NCBI RefSeq assembly: GCF_012163135.1
Contig: NZ_JAAVUP010000001.1
Location: 620,001 to 684,000, forward strand
Origin: Neoroseomonas oryzicola
GTDB taxonomy: Bacteria > Pseudomonadota > Alphaproteobacteria > Acetobacterales > Acetobacteraceae
Direction of reading: 5' to 3'
Length of the DNA: 64,000 nucleotides
The translations under genes and the position numbers were made by a program. The first letter of the stretch is position 1; each line of letters opens with the position of its first letter. This document shows positions 41,704 through 50,343 of the stretch, piece after piece. The notes beneath the pieces were generated by a model. The model saw nothing but the letters and a program-made list of their open reading frames with translations. It searched no databases and was not told the DNA's origin.

Positions 41704-41720
41704 GATGAAAGGAACTCATC
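41704..41720. promoter_or_regulatory. LysR-type box between regulator and oxidase genes
   Basis: GATGA-N7-TCATC is a perfect interrupted palindrome containing T-N11-A (41706-41718), the core of LysR-type operators. It starts 13 bases upstream of the regulator's start codon and 86 bases before the oxidase start, a typical place for autorepression and activation of the divergent gene. Confidence 0.6.
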
Positions 41721-41805
41721 CTCGGAACGAGAATTTCGCAGTTGCGTGAGGTCGCCCCCCGGCCACGAAATCCGGCCGCGTTCCGCGTTCGGGAGGATGA
41801 AGGCG

Positions 41806-43182
41806 ATGACCACCATCCAGGGCCTGCAGCCGGACGTCGACCGGCTGGCCGGTGTCTTCGCGGGATCGCTGCTTCGCCCCGGCGATCCTGGCTATGACGG
41901 CGCGCGGCGGGTCCATAACGGGCTGATCGACAAGCATCCGCGGCTGATCGCGCGCTGCGCGGGCGTGGCGGATGTCGCGGATGCCGTGCGGTTCGCGCGC
42001 ACCCATGGGCTCGAGATCGCGATCAAGGGCGGCGGCCACAACGTCGCGGGCCGCGCGACGGTCGAGGGCGGGCTGATGATCGACCTCTCGCCCATGAAGG
42101 GCCTGCATGTGGACCCGCGGGCGCGCATCGCGCGTGCGCAGGGCGGACTGACCTGGGCCGGGTTCAACCGGGAAACGCAGGTGCATGGCCTGGCGACCAC
42201 AGGCGGCGTCGTCTCCTCGACCGGAATCGCGGGCCTGACGCTCGGCGGCGGCATCGGCTGGCTGATGGGCCGGCACGGCCTCGCACTCGACAACCTGGTT
42301 TCGGCCGAGGTGGTGCTGGCGGATGGTCGCGTCGTCACCGCGAGCGATGCGGAGCATCCCGACCTGTTCTGGGCGCTGCGCGGCGGCGGGGGGAATTTCG
42401 GCGTCGTCACCTCCTTCACGTTCCGCCTGCATCCCGTCGGTCCGATGGTCACCGGCGGGCTGATCGCCCATCCCTTCACGGCGGCCTGGGACGTGCTGCG
42501 GCACTTCCGCGACATGACCGCCTCGCTGCCCGACGACCTCATGGTCTTCGCCGGCCTGGTGCATGCGCCCGACGGCTCGGGGGAGAAGCTCTGCGCCCTT
42601 GTCGTGTGCCACTGCGGAACGCCCGCCGAGGGCGCGGCGGCGGTCGCGCCGCTGAAGGCCTTCGGCGCGCCGGCGGTCGATACGGTGGCGCCGATCCCCT
42701 ATTGCGCGGTCAACGCGATGCTCGACGGGGCCTATCCGGCGGGCGCGCTGAACTACTGGAAGTCGAGCTTCCTCGCCACGCTCGGCGACGAGGCGATCCG
42801 CGCCATGATCGACGGCTTCGCACGCTGCCCGACGCCGATGGGACAGATCCTGATGGAGCACTTCCACGGCGCCGTGACGCGCGTGGCGCCGACCGCGACG
42901 GCCTTCCCGCACAGGGCACCTGGCTACAACATGCTGGTGCTCTCGGAATGGATGGATCCCGCGGCGAGCCCGGCCTGCATCGCCTGGGCGCGCGAGACCT
43001 ACGACACCCTCGCCACCTTCGCCGGACCATCCCGCTACATGAACTACCTCGGCGACGACGAGGACGGCACGGCGATGGATGCGGCCTTCGGGCCGAACCT
43101 GCGGCGCCTGCAGCAGGTCAAGGCGGCCTACGATCCCGAGAACGTCTTCCACCTGAACCAGAACATCCGGCCCGCCGCCTAG
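41806..43182 (+). CDS. Berberine-bridge-type FAD oxidoreductase
   Basis: A 458-residue oxidase. IAIKGGGHNVAGRATVEGG holds His78, the usual covalent FAD attachment residue; the second, cysteinyl attachment seen in bicovalent members is absent (GWLMGRHGLALD). The C-terminal BBE segment YMNYLGDDED and YDPENVFHLNQNI is intact. The second ATG (41806) is preferred because GGGAGG lies directly against the first ATG (41797) but about ten bases before the second. Substrate unknown; exporter gene follows after one base. Confidence 0.9.
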   Translation: MTTIQGLQPDVDRLAGVFAGSLLRPGDPGYDGARRVHNGLIDKHPRLIARCAGVADVADAVRFARTHGLEIAIKGGGHNVAGRATVEGGLMIDLSPMKGLHVDPRARIARAQGGLTWAGFNRETQVHGLATTGGVVSSTGIAGLTLGGGIGWLMGRHGLALDNLVSAEVVLADGRVVTASDAEHPDLFWALRGGGGNFGVVTSFTFRLHPVGPMVTGGLIAHPFTAAWDVLRHFRDMTASLPDDLMVFAGLVHAPDGSGEKLCALVVCHCGTPAEGAAAVAPLKAFGAPAVDTVAPIPYCAVNAMLDGAYPAGALNYWKSSFLATLGDEAIRAMIDGFARCPTPMGQILMEHFHGAVTRVAPTATAFPHRAPGYNMLVLSEWMDPAASPACIAWARETYDTLATFAGPSRYMNYLGDDEDGTAMDAAFGPNLRRLQQVKAAYDPENVFHLNQNIRPAA

Positions 43183-43183
43183 C

Positions 43184-44383
43184 GTGGCCCCGCTGCCCGC
43201 CCTGCCGCCGCACTGGTCCGCGCTCGCGGTGCTGACCGCGGCGCGGGCAAGCCTCGGCTTCCAGTTCCAGTCGGTGCCCTCCGCCTCACCGGCGCTGATG
43301 GAGGGCTTCGGTATCGACTTTGCAGCCCTCGGCATGCTGATCGGCCTCTACTTCCTGCCCGGCATCGTCCTGGCCTTGCCGGGGGGCATGCTCGGGCGGC
43401 GCTTCGGGGACCGGCGCCTCGTCGCGTCGGGGATGGTGCTGATGACGCTGGGCGGGACCCTGATGGCGGTGGCCGGGAATGCAGACGTCCTGTCGGCCGG
43501 ACGGCTGATCTCCGGTGCCGGTGCCGTCCTGCTCAACGTGACCATGGCGAAGATGGTCTCGGATTGGTTTGCGGGGCGCGAGGAGATCGTCCTCGCCATG
43601 GCGATCTTCGTGAATTCCTTCCCGATCGGATCGGGGCTGGCGCTTCTGCTGCTGGGTCCGCTCTCCGCCGCGGCCGGGGCATCGGCAGCCATGCTGGCCA
43701 GCGCGGCGGCGGCGCTGCTCGCGCTTCTCCTGCTGCTGCTCGCCTACCGCCGGCACCCGAATGACGGTTTCGGCGCGGCCGTCGCGACGCAGGGCGCCAG
43801 AATCACTGCGGGCGAATGCGTACTGGTCTGCGTCGCAGGGGCCATCTGGGGCATCTACAACGGCGTCTTCGGCATCATCTTCGGCTTCGCGCCAACGCTG
43901 CTCGCCGACGCCGGGATCGGGAGCGCGACCGCGGGGCTCGTGCTCGGGTCCACGATCTGGCTGATGGTCGGCTCGATCCAGGTCGGCGGGGTGCTCGCGC
44001 AGCGCAGTATCAGCCAGGTGCGGCTGCTTGGGTGGAGCATGGCGGTGGCCGCAACCTTCATGATCCTGCTGGCCTGGCTGCCGCCAGTGCCGTTGCTGAT
44101 CGCGATCGGGCTGGTCCTGGGCCTGCCGGTCGGGGTGATCATGTCCCTGCCCGCCACCGTCTTGCGGCCAGAGGCGCGCAGCCTCGGCATGGGCGTGTTC
44201 TATACCGGTCTCTATGTCGGCCATGCGGGACTCCCGCCGATCGCGGGCTGGCTGCGCGATGCGAGCGGCGATGCCGGCGCGCCGTTGCTCTTCGCGGGGG
44301 TCATGACCCTGGTGATGCCGGGGCTTCACGCGATGTTCCGCGCCCTGCAGCGGCGAGCCGCGCCGCAGACCGCGGTGGCCTAG
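43184..44383 (+). CDS. MFS transporter
   Basis: A 399-residue membrane protein with twelve predicted helices; the loop between helices 2 and 3 is GGMLGRRFGDRRLVASGM, the MFS signature form. GTG start at 43184 directly follows the oxidase stop; no other start would keep the first helix (LAVLTAARASLGFQFQSVP). Resembles cyanate/nitrate-type or drug exporters; its coupling to the oxidase suggests export or import of that enzyme's substrate. Confidence 0.88.
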   Translation: MAPLPALPPHWSALAVLTAARASLGFQFQSVPSASPALMEGFGIDFAALGMLIGLYFLPGIVLALPGGMLGRRFGDRRLVASGMVLMTLGGTLMAVAGNADVLSAGRLISGAGAVLLNVTMAKMVSDWFAGREEIVLAMAIFVNSFPIGSGLALLLLGPLSAAAGASAAMLASAAAALLALLLLLLAYRRHPNDGFGAAVATQGARITAGECVLVCVAGAIWGIYNGVFGIIFGFAPTLLADAGIGSATAGLVLGSTIWLMVGSIQVGGVLAQRSISQVRLLGWSMAVAATFMILLAWLPPVPLLIAIGLVLGLPVGVIMSLPATVLRPEARSLGMGVFYTGLYVGHAGLPPIAGWLRDASGDAGAPLLFAGVMTLVMPGLHAMFRALQRRAAPQTAVA

Positions 44384-44388
44384 CCTGC

Positions 44389-45083
44389 TCAGTCCGGCAG
44401 GTAGCCGATCAGGTCCTCCGCCCGCATCACCTCGCAATAGATGCGGTTGATGATCTCGAGCTCGCGCAGATGCAGCTCCATCGTCCCGGCGGCGCAGCCA
44501 TCCTCGACGACGATCACGTCGAAGGATTCGTCGGCGAGGCTGCGCACGGTCGAGGAGACGCACTGGTCGGTGAAGATGCCGGTGCAGACGACATGGGTGA
44601 TGCCCATGTTACCCAGCAGCAGCCGGAGGTTCGTGCCGGTCAGCGCGGAATCGGTGGTCTTGGTGACGACCACCTCGCCGGGCCGCGGGGCAAGCTGCGG
44701 GACGACCTGCGACGCCTCGGAGCCATGCGGCAGGAAGAGGTCGTTCCAGCCCGGCTTCTTCTGGCTGAGCGAGCGGTCGGCGCCGTCGGGCGTCAGGCTC
44801 GCGATGCGGGCGAAGACCACCCGGTTGCCGGTGGCGCGGAAGCGTTCGATCAGCCGCGCGATGGTCGGGATGACGGTGCCGTGCATCCGTTCATGGAAGC
44901 CGTCCCAGGCGGCCTCCCGCGCGCGTTCGGCCGGCGAGAGCGTGTCGGGGTCGGGGCGCGCCAGGTAGGTGTTCTGCACGTCGATGACGAGCAGCGCGAC
45001 CTTGCCCTTCACCAGCACCGGGTCGGGCGCCTCGGGGGCGCCGTCGTAGTAGAAGGATCGCCAGGCCGTCTTCCAGCCGGCCA

Positions 45084-45084
<1 letters not shown>
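44389..45084 (-). CDS. Cysteine hydrolase (isochorismatase family)
   Basis: A 231-residue hydrolase. The catalytic Asp is in ALLVIDVQNTYL (about 31-42), the Lys in VVVTKTTDSALTGTNL and the nucleophilic Cys in VVCTGIFTDQCVSSTVR, with the cis-peptide-type turn before it. Family members cleave amides or N-carbamoyl compounds as well as isochorismate. Its start overlaps the mtnA stop. The substrate cannot be deduced, though the neighbouring hydantoin genes make an amide plausible. Confidence 0.88.
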
Positions 45085-46172
<1,088 letters not shown>

Positions 46173-46184
46173 GGCGGGGAACTC

Positions 46185-46655
46185 TCAGATGCGCTGGTGC
46201 AGCGCGCAGACCAGGGTGAACAGCCGCCGCGCGGTCTCGAAGTCGACGTCGATGCGGCCCTTGAGTCGCTGCTGGAGCAGCTCGGCGCCTTCGTTGTGCA
46301 GGCCGCGGCGGCCCATGTCGATCGCCTGGACGCGGCTTTCCGGGCCACTTTCGGCGACCGCGCGCTCATGCGCCTCGACCACCATGTGGTAGTCCTTGAT
46401 CAGCCGGCGGAACGGCCCCAGCGCCAGCGCCAGGACATGCAGCGTCCGGTTGTCCACGTCCCGGATGTCGAGGACCAGCCGGCCCTCGCGCACCGAGACG
46501 GCGAGCGCATAGGGACCGGGGGCCAGGCCCGGCGGGTCGAAGCGGTTGCCGGCGATGAGGTCGGCGATCGCCTGGCGGCGGTCGGCCTCGGCGAAGGCGG
46601 AGGGCGCGGGCGGCTCCTCGGGCAGTTCGACGCGGATCAGGCGCTGTTCAGGCAT
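46185..46655 (-). CDS. UPF0262 family protein
   Basis: A 156-residue protein matching UPF0262, an alphaproteobacterial family of unknown function. Recognised by RQAIADLIAGNRFDP (27-41), LDIRDVDNRTLHVLALALGPFRRLIKDYHM and IDMGRRGLHNEGAELLQQRL. It lies 12 bases before mtnA and overlaps the DUF983 gene by 8 bases. Confidence 0.88.
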   Translation of the reverse strand: MPEQRLIRVELPEEPPAPSAFAEADRRQAIADLIAGNRFDPPGLAPGPYALAVSVREGRLVLDIRDVDNRTLHVLALALGPFRRLIKDYHMVVEAHERAVAESGPESRVQAIDMGRRGLHNEGAELLQQRLKGRIDVDFETARRLFTLVCALHQRI

Positions 46656-47094
46656 CCCCGCGCCCTCGGCGCACCGGGACCGCGACCGGCGCGCCCTGCT
46701 CGTCCCCGGTCAGGCCAAGGCGCAGCATCCACGCCACCACCGCGCCCTTCACCGGGCGCAGCATCAGCATGCAGACGATGGTGAAGAGCGGCAGCCAGAT
46801 CGCCATGTGCACCCACATCGGCGGGTGCCAGGCCTTCTCGACCAGGAAGACGAAGGGCAGCAGGACATGGCCCGCGATCAGGATGGTGAAGTAGGGCGGC
46901 GCGTCGTCGGCGCGGATGCGCCCCAGCGGCGCGTGGCAGACGCTGCATTCGCGGACGAGCTTCAGGTAGCCGTCGAACAGATGTCCCTGGCCACAGACGG
47001 GGCAACGCCCACGGGCACCGCGCAGGAGCGCCGCGCCGATCGGCGGTTGGGCTTGGGCTTCGGCGGGTTCGGCCCGCTGAGTCTCCCAGGGCAT
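46648..47094 (-). CDS. DUF983 membrane protein
   Basis: A 148-residue protein. Two CxxC pairs form a likely zinc ribbon (RGRCPVCGQGHLF at about 26-38 and RECSVCHAPLG at about 49-59), followed by two membrane helices (YFTILIAGHVLLPFVFLVE and AIWLPLFTIVCMLMLRPV). This is the DUF983 layout. AAAGGA eight bases before the ATG supports the start at 47094. Function unknown. Confidence 0.88.
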   Translation of the reverse strand: MPWETQRAEPAEAQAQPPIGAALLRGARGRCPVCGQGHLFDGYLKLVRECSVCHAPLGRIRADDAPPYFTILIAGHVLLPFVFLVEKAWHPPMWVHMAIWLPLFTIVCMLMLRPVKGAVVAWMLRLGLTGDEQGAPVAVPVRRGRGDA

Positions 47095-47228
47095 CGGCGT
47101 TCCTTTCGGTGGGCACTCTCCGGCGCCCATTGTGCAGCGCAACATAAACCACGTCGGGGCCGGCCGGTTCAAGCCTTTCCGCACAGGCGAGGCTTGCACG
47201 GCCCGGATGGCCGGCGCGAGGATGGGTC

Positions 47229-47906
47229 ATGGCCGAACGCATCCTGGTGATCAACCCGAACTCGAGCCTGTCCTGCACGGACGGGATCGCCGCCGCCATC
47301 GCGCCCTTCGCGGCGCCGGGCCTGCCGCGGCTGGACGTGACGCGCCTGCCCGACAGTCCGAACGCCATCGTGACCTGGCGCGACTGGTACGGCGTGGCCG
47401 AACCGCTCTGCCGGATGGTCGAGAGCGAGGCCGCCGACGCCTACGTCATCGCCTGCGTGTCCGATCCGGGGCTCGAGGCGGTGCGGACGGCGACCGACAG
47501 GCCGGTCTTCGGCCCGCTGCGCTGCGCCGTCGCCGCGGCGATGATGCGCGGCGAGCGCTTCGGCATCATCGCTTTCACGGACAAGTCCAAGCCCCGCCAA
47601 CGCCGCGCGCTGCAGGCCATGGGCGTGGAGGCGCGGCTCGCCGGCACCATACCGCTCAACCTCGACATGGAGGTCCTAACCGACCCGGTCGCACCGCGCG
47701 CGCGGCTCGCCGAGGCGGCGAAGGAACTCGTCGCCATGGGGGCGGAATCGGTCATCCTCGGCTGCGCCGGCATGGCCGGGCACCGCGCCTTCGCCGAGGA
47801 GGCCTGCGGCGTGCCCGCCATTGAACCCTGCCAGGCGGCGGTTTCCCAGGCGCTGCTCGCGGTCGTCGCGGCGCGCGGCGGGCGGATGCGCCTCGCGGCG
47901 GAATGA
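47229..47906 (+). CDS. Asp/Glu/hydantoin racemase
   Basis: A 225-residue two-cysteine racemase. NPNSSLSCTDGIAAAI (9-24) is the hydantoin-racemase start; the two catalytic cysteines are in IACVSDPGLEAV (about 76) and ILGCAGMAGH (about 178). In a hydantoin pathway it would interconvert the enantiomers of a 5-substituted hydantoin before ring opening. The amidohydrolase and carbamoylase genes are on the opposite strand 1.2 kb downstream. Coupled to a small TPR protein gene. Confidence 0.87.
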   Translation: MAERILVINPNSSLSCTDGIAAAIAPFAAPGLPRLDVTRLPDSPNAIVTWRDWYGVAEPLCRMVESEAADAYVIACVSDPGLEAVRTATDRPVFGPLRCAVAAAMMRGERFGIIAFTDKSKPRQRRALQAMGVEARLAGTIPLNLDMEVLTDPVAPRARLAEAAKELVAMGAESVILGCAGMAGHRAFAEEACGVPAIEPCQAAVSQALLAVVAARGGRMRLAAE

Positions 47907-48331
47907 TGCGGCTGGCAGTCCTCGCCGGGCTGCTGGCCGCCGGGACGGCGATCGCCGCCCCGCCGCTGACGCCGCCGGAGGACCCGCAGGCGCGGGAGGC
48001 GGCGCGGCTGACCCAGGACGGCCGCTACGACCTCTCGGTGCCTCTGCTCGAGACCGTGCTGGCGCGGCGGCCGGATGATCCGGACCTGCTGACCTACCTC
48101 GCGCTCGCGCTGCGGCGTACCGGCCGGCCGGCGGAAGCCGAGGCGCGCTACGCCCAGGCGCTGGCGCGCGACCCGGAGCACCTGCCCGCCATCGCCTATC
48201 AGGGCGTGCTCTACCTCGAGACCGGGCGGCGCGGGATGGCGGAGGCGAATCTCCGGCGGCTGGAGGCGCTCTGCCCCTTCTCCTGCCCTGAACGCGAGGA
48301 TCTGGCGCGGGAGATCGCGCTGCGCCGTTGA
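47903..48331 (+). CDS. Small exported TPR protein
   Basis: A 142-residue protein with a signal peptide (residues 1-19, ending AIAAP) and about two and a half TPR motifs (LTQDGRYDLSVPLLETVLARRPDDPDLL, LALRRTGRPAEAEARYAQALARDPEH). Cysteines in CPFSCPE near the end could form a disulfide. It should act as a periplasmic scaffold; partner unknown. ATGA-type overlap with the racemase. Confidence 0.75.
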   Translation: MMRLAVLAGLLAAGTAIAAPPLTPPEDPQAREAARLTQDGRYDLSVPLLETVLARRPDDPDLLTYLALALRRTGRPAEAEARYAQALARDPEHLPAIAYQGVLYLETGRRGMAEANLRRLEALCPFSCPEREDLAREIALRR

Positions 48332-48332
48332 A

Positions 48333-48713
48333 TCAGCGCCGCGGCGCGCCCTCGGTCAGGCGGAGCGGCGCGAGCGGACGGCCCGCCGCGTCAAGCGGGA
48401 CCTCCCGCCAGGGGCCGGGTTCGGAAAGGCGCACGCGCAGCAGGCCGGGCGCGAGATCCGCATCTGTCGCATCGGGGTAGCGGTGGGATTCGAGCGCCAG
48501 ACGCTCCCGCCCGTCCTGGCCGCGCACCATGACGCGCCAGGTCTCGCCGACTGTCGCGCCGCAGCCGATTTCCTCGATGCGCCAGGCGCCGTCGGGCGCG
48601 CGGCGCGTCTCGGTCGCCGCGCAGCCGGCGCCGCCCACCATGACCATGGCCGCGATGCCGCCGGCCGCGGCGATCGTCGCGCCGAACGCCGCGACCGCGA
48701 TCGCGCGCCGCAT
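48333..48713 (-). CDS. Exported or membrane-anchored protein of unknown function
   Basis: A 126-residue protein with an N-terminal hydrophobic segment (AIAVAAFGATIAAAGGIAAMVMVGGAGC), possibly a signal peptide ending at a lipobox-like GGAGC. The mature part is a small beta-rich domain (WRIEEIGCGATVGETWRVMVRGQDGRERLALESH). Cys55-type residue may pair. The ATG at 48713 begins the hydrophobic segment; upstream codons are opposite-strand shadow. Confidence 0.6.
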   Translation of the reverse strand: MRRAIAVAAFGATIAAAGGIAAMVMVGGAGCAATETRRAPDGAWRIEEIGCGATVGETWRVMVRGQDGRERLALESHRYPDATDADLAPGLLRVRLSEPGPWREVPLDAAGRPLAPLRLTEGAPRR

Positions 48714-48720
48714 GGCCTCG

Positions 48721-49053
48721 CTAGAAGCCGCTGCGGAAGGCCGGGGAGACCTGATTCGGCATGTCCGGCATCTGGCCCATCGCGCCTTCGTCGTAGGGGG
48801 CGTAGTCGGGCTCCCCGGTCCGGCGCGGCGTGAGGCCATCCGCCGCGTTCATGCGCTGGTCTCGGCTATCCTGGTTCAGGGCGCGCTGGATGCGCTGCGC
48901 TTCTTGCTGCGCCGGCGTGCCGGATGCGGCGGGCGTGGGCCGGGCGGCCGGGGGATTCGCGGGCGGCGGCACGGTGTAGCCGGCCGGCAGCGGCGCCTGC
49001 TGCTCGGCGCAGGCCACGACCAGGGCGGCCGTGAAGAAGAGCTGAAGCCTCAT
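48721..49053 (-). CDS. Small lipoprotein
   Basis: A 110-residue protein with a lipobox (AALVVAC, Cys at residue 15) and a proline/alanine-rich, disordered mature part ending DEGAMGQMPDMPNQVSPAFRSGF. It is probably an outer-membrane or periplasm-facing lipoprotein of unknown function. It stands just upstream of the preceding gene on the same strand. Confidence 0.6.
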   Translation of the reverse strand: MRLQLFFTAALVVACAEQQAPLPAGYTVPPPANPPAARPTPAASGTPAQQEAQRIQRALNQDSRDQRMNAADGLTPRRTGEPDYAPYDEGAMGQMPDMPNQVSPAFRSGF

Positions 49054-49120
49054 GGATGGTCCTTTGCGGGCCTGGGAGCGAAACATTAGCCGAGCCGCCG
49101 ACGGGCCGACAGGCCACCCT

Positions 49121-50086
49121 TCAGCCGCGCGACGGGGTCCAGGCGGCGGGCGGCTCGCTGCCCACCTGCGCGGTGATGCGGCCATAGGCCTCCGGCCGGC
49201 GGTGCTTCGCGAAGTTGAAGATCGTGGTGCGGCCGAGCTCGCACATGCCGAGGTCGGCCTCGGCGACGATCAGTTCGTCGCCCCAGGACGTCGCCTGGGC
49301 CATGATCTCCCCCTGCGGGTTCACGATGATCGAATGGCCGAACAGCTCGTGCCCATCCTCGGTGCCCGCCTTGGCGGTGGCGACCGCGAAGCAGGCGTTC
49401 TGGTAGCAGCCCGCGCGGATCGAGAGATGGCTGTGCTCGACGCGCAGGTGGTGCGCCTCGAAGCCGCGGTTGTCCATGTTCAGCGAGGGCGTGTTGTAGC
49501 CGAGCATGACGAGTTCGACCTGCTGCAGCCCCATCACGCGCCAGGCTTCCGGCCAGCGCCGGTCGTTGCAGATCATCATGCCGACATTGACGTCATGGCC
49601 CGCGACGGGTGCGCGGACGACGGGGAAGCCGAGGTCGCCGACCTCGAAGTACCGCTTCTCGAGGTGCTGCACCTTGCGGATCGGGTCGTAGTCCTTGTGA
49701 CCCGGCAGGTGGACCTTGCGGTACTTCAGCATGACCTCGCCGTTCGGGCTGACGAAGACGGCGGTGTTGAAGCGGTGCCCGTCGGGGGTCTTCTCGGCAT
49801 AGCCGAGGTGGAAGGCGATGCCGTACTTCCGCGCGGCCTCGAACAACGGCGCGGTCTCGTTGGAAGGCAGCGCGGTTTCGTACCAATGGTCGGCGGCGGA
49901 GACGTCTTCCTCGTACCAGCGCGGGAAGAAGGTGGTGAGCGCGAGTTCGGGGAAGACCACGACCTCGGCGCCGCGCTGATGGGCCTTTTCCATCAGGCGC
50001 ACCATGCGGCCCACGGCGACGTCGCGGCCTTCCGCCTTCTGGATGGGGCCGAGCTGGGCGGCGGCGAGGACGAGGCTGCGGGTCAT
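49121..50086 (-). CDS. N-carbamoyl-D-amino acid hydrolase homologue 1
   Basis: A nitrilase-superfamily enzyme of 321 residues expected to release a D-amino acid, CO2 and ammonia from its N-carbamoyl derivative. The catalytic Glu-Lys-Cys set is Glu47 (VVVFPELALTTFFPR), Lys124 (KYRKVHLPG) and Cys173 (GMMICNDRRWPE). The stretch DCase-typical HLEKRYFEVGDLGFPV is present. Start at 50086 places Glu47 where D-carbamoylases have it. Closely related to the second copy at 52200-53144. Confidence 0.93.
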   Translation of the reverse strand: MTRSLVLAAAQLGPIQKAEGRDVAVGRMVRLMEKAHQRGAEVVVFPELALTTFFPRWYEEDVSAADHWYETALPSNETAPLFEAARKYGIAFHLGYAEKTPDGHRFNTAVFVSPNGEVMLKYRKVHLPGHKDYDPIRKVQHLEKRYFEVGDLGFPVVRAPVAGHDVNVGMMICNDRRWPEAWRVMGLQQVELVMLGYNTPSLNMDNRGFEAHHLRVEHSHLSIRAGCYQNACFAVATAKAGTEDGHELFGHSIIVNPQGEIMAQATSWGDELIVAEADLGMCELGRTTIFNFAKHRRPEAYGRITAQVGSEPPAAWTPSRG

Positions 50087-50142
50087 GGGCGGTCTCCGGA
50101 CAATCGCGCGGACCCTATCGCGGATTGCTGCGCCGCGGGAGG

Positions 50143-50343
50143 TCAACGCGGCTCGATGATCGCCGCGCCTCGCCGCATCCACGCCCGCGCCACCGCGGCG
50201 GCCGGCGCTTCCTCCCAGGCCCCGGCCAGCAGGTCCACAAGGTCGTTCGCGGCCGGCCGCGTCCTGGTGATGGCGAGCGTCTCGCCATCACGCGTCACGA
50301 GGCGGAAATGGCCGGTCTGCGGGTCCTCGACGACCTGGATCAC
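50143..50343 (-). CDS. Small protein coupled to the flavin monooxygenase
   Basis: A 66-residue protein starting at a GTG that overlaps the monooxygenase stop (GTGA). It contains VIQVVEDPQTGHFRLVTRDG, a short beta hairpin, and AANDLVDLLAGAWEEAP, a helix. No family recognised. The open frame extends further upstream inside the monooxygenase gene, which I consider non-coding. Coupling suggests a partner or subunit role. Confidence 0.5.
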   Translation of the reverse strand: MIQVVEDPQTGHFRLVTRDGETLAITRTRPAANDLVDLLAGAWEEAPAAAVARAWMRRGAAIIEPR

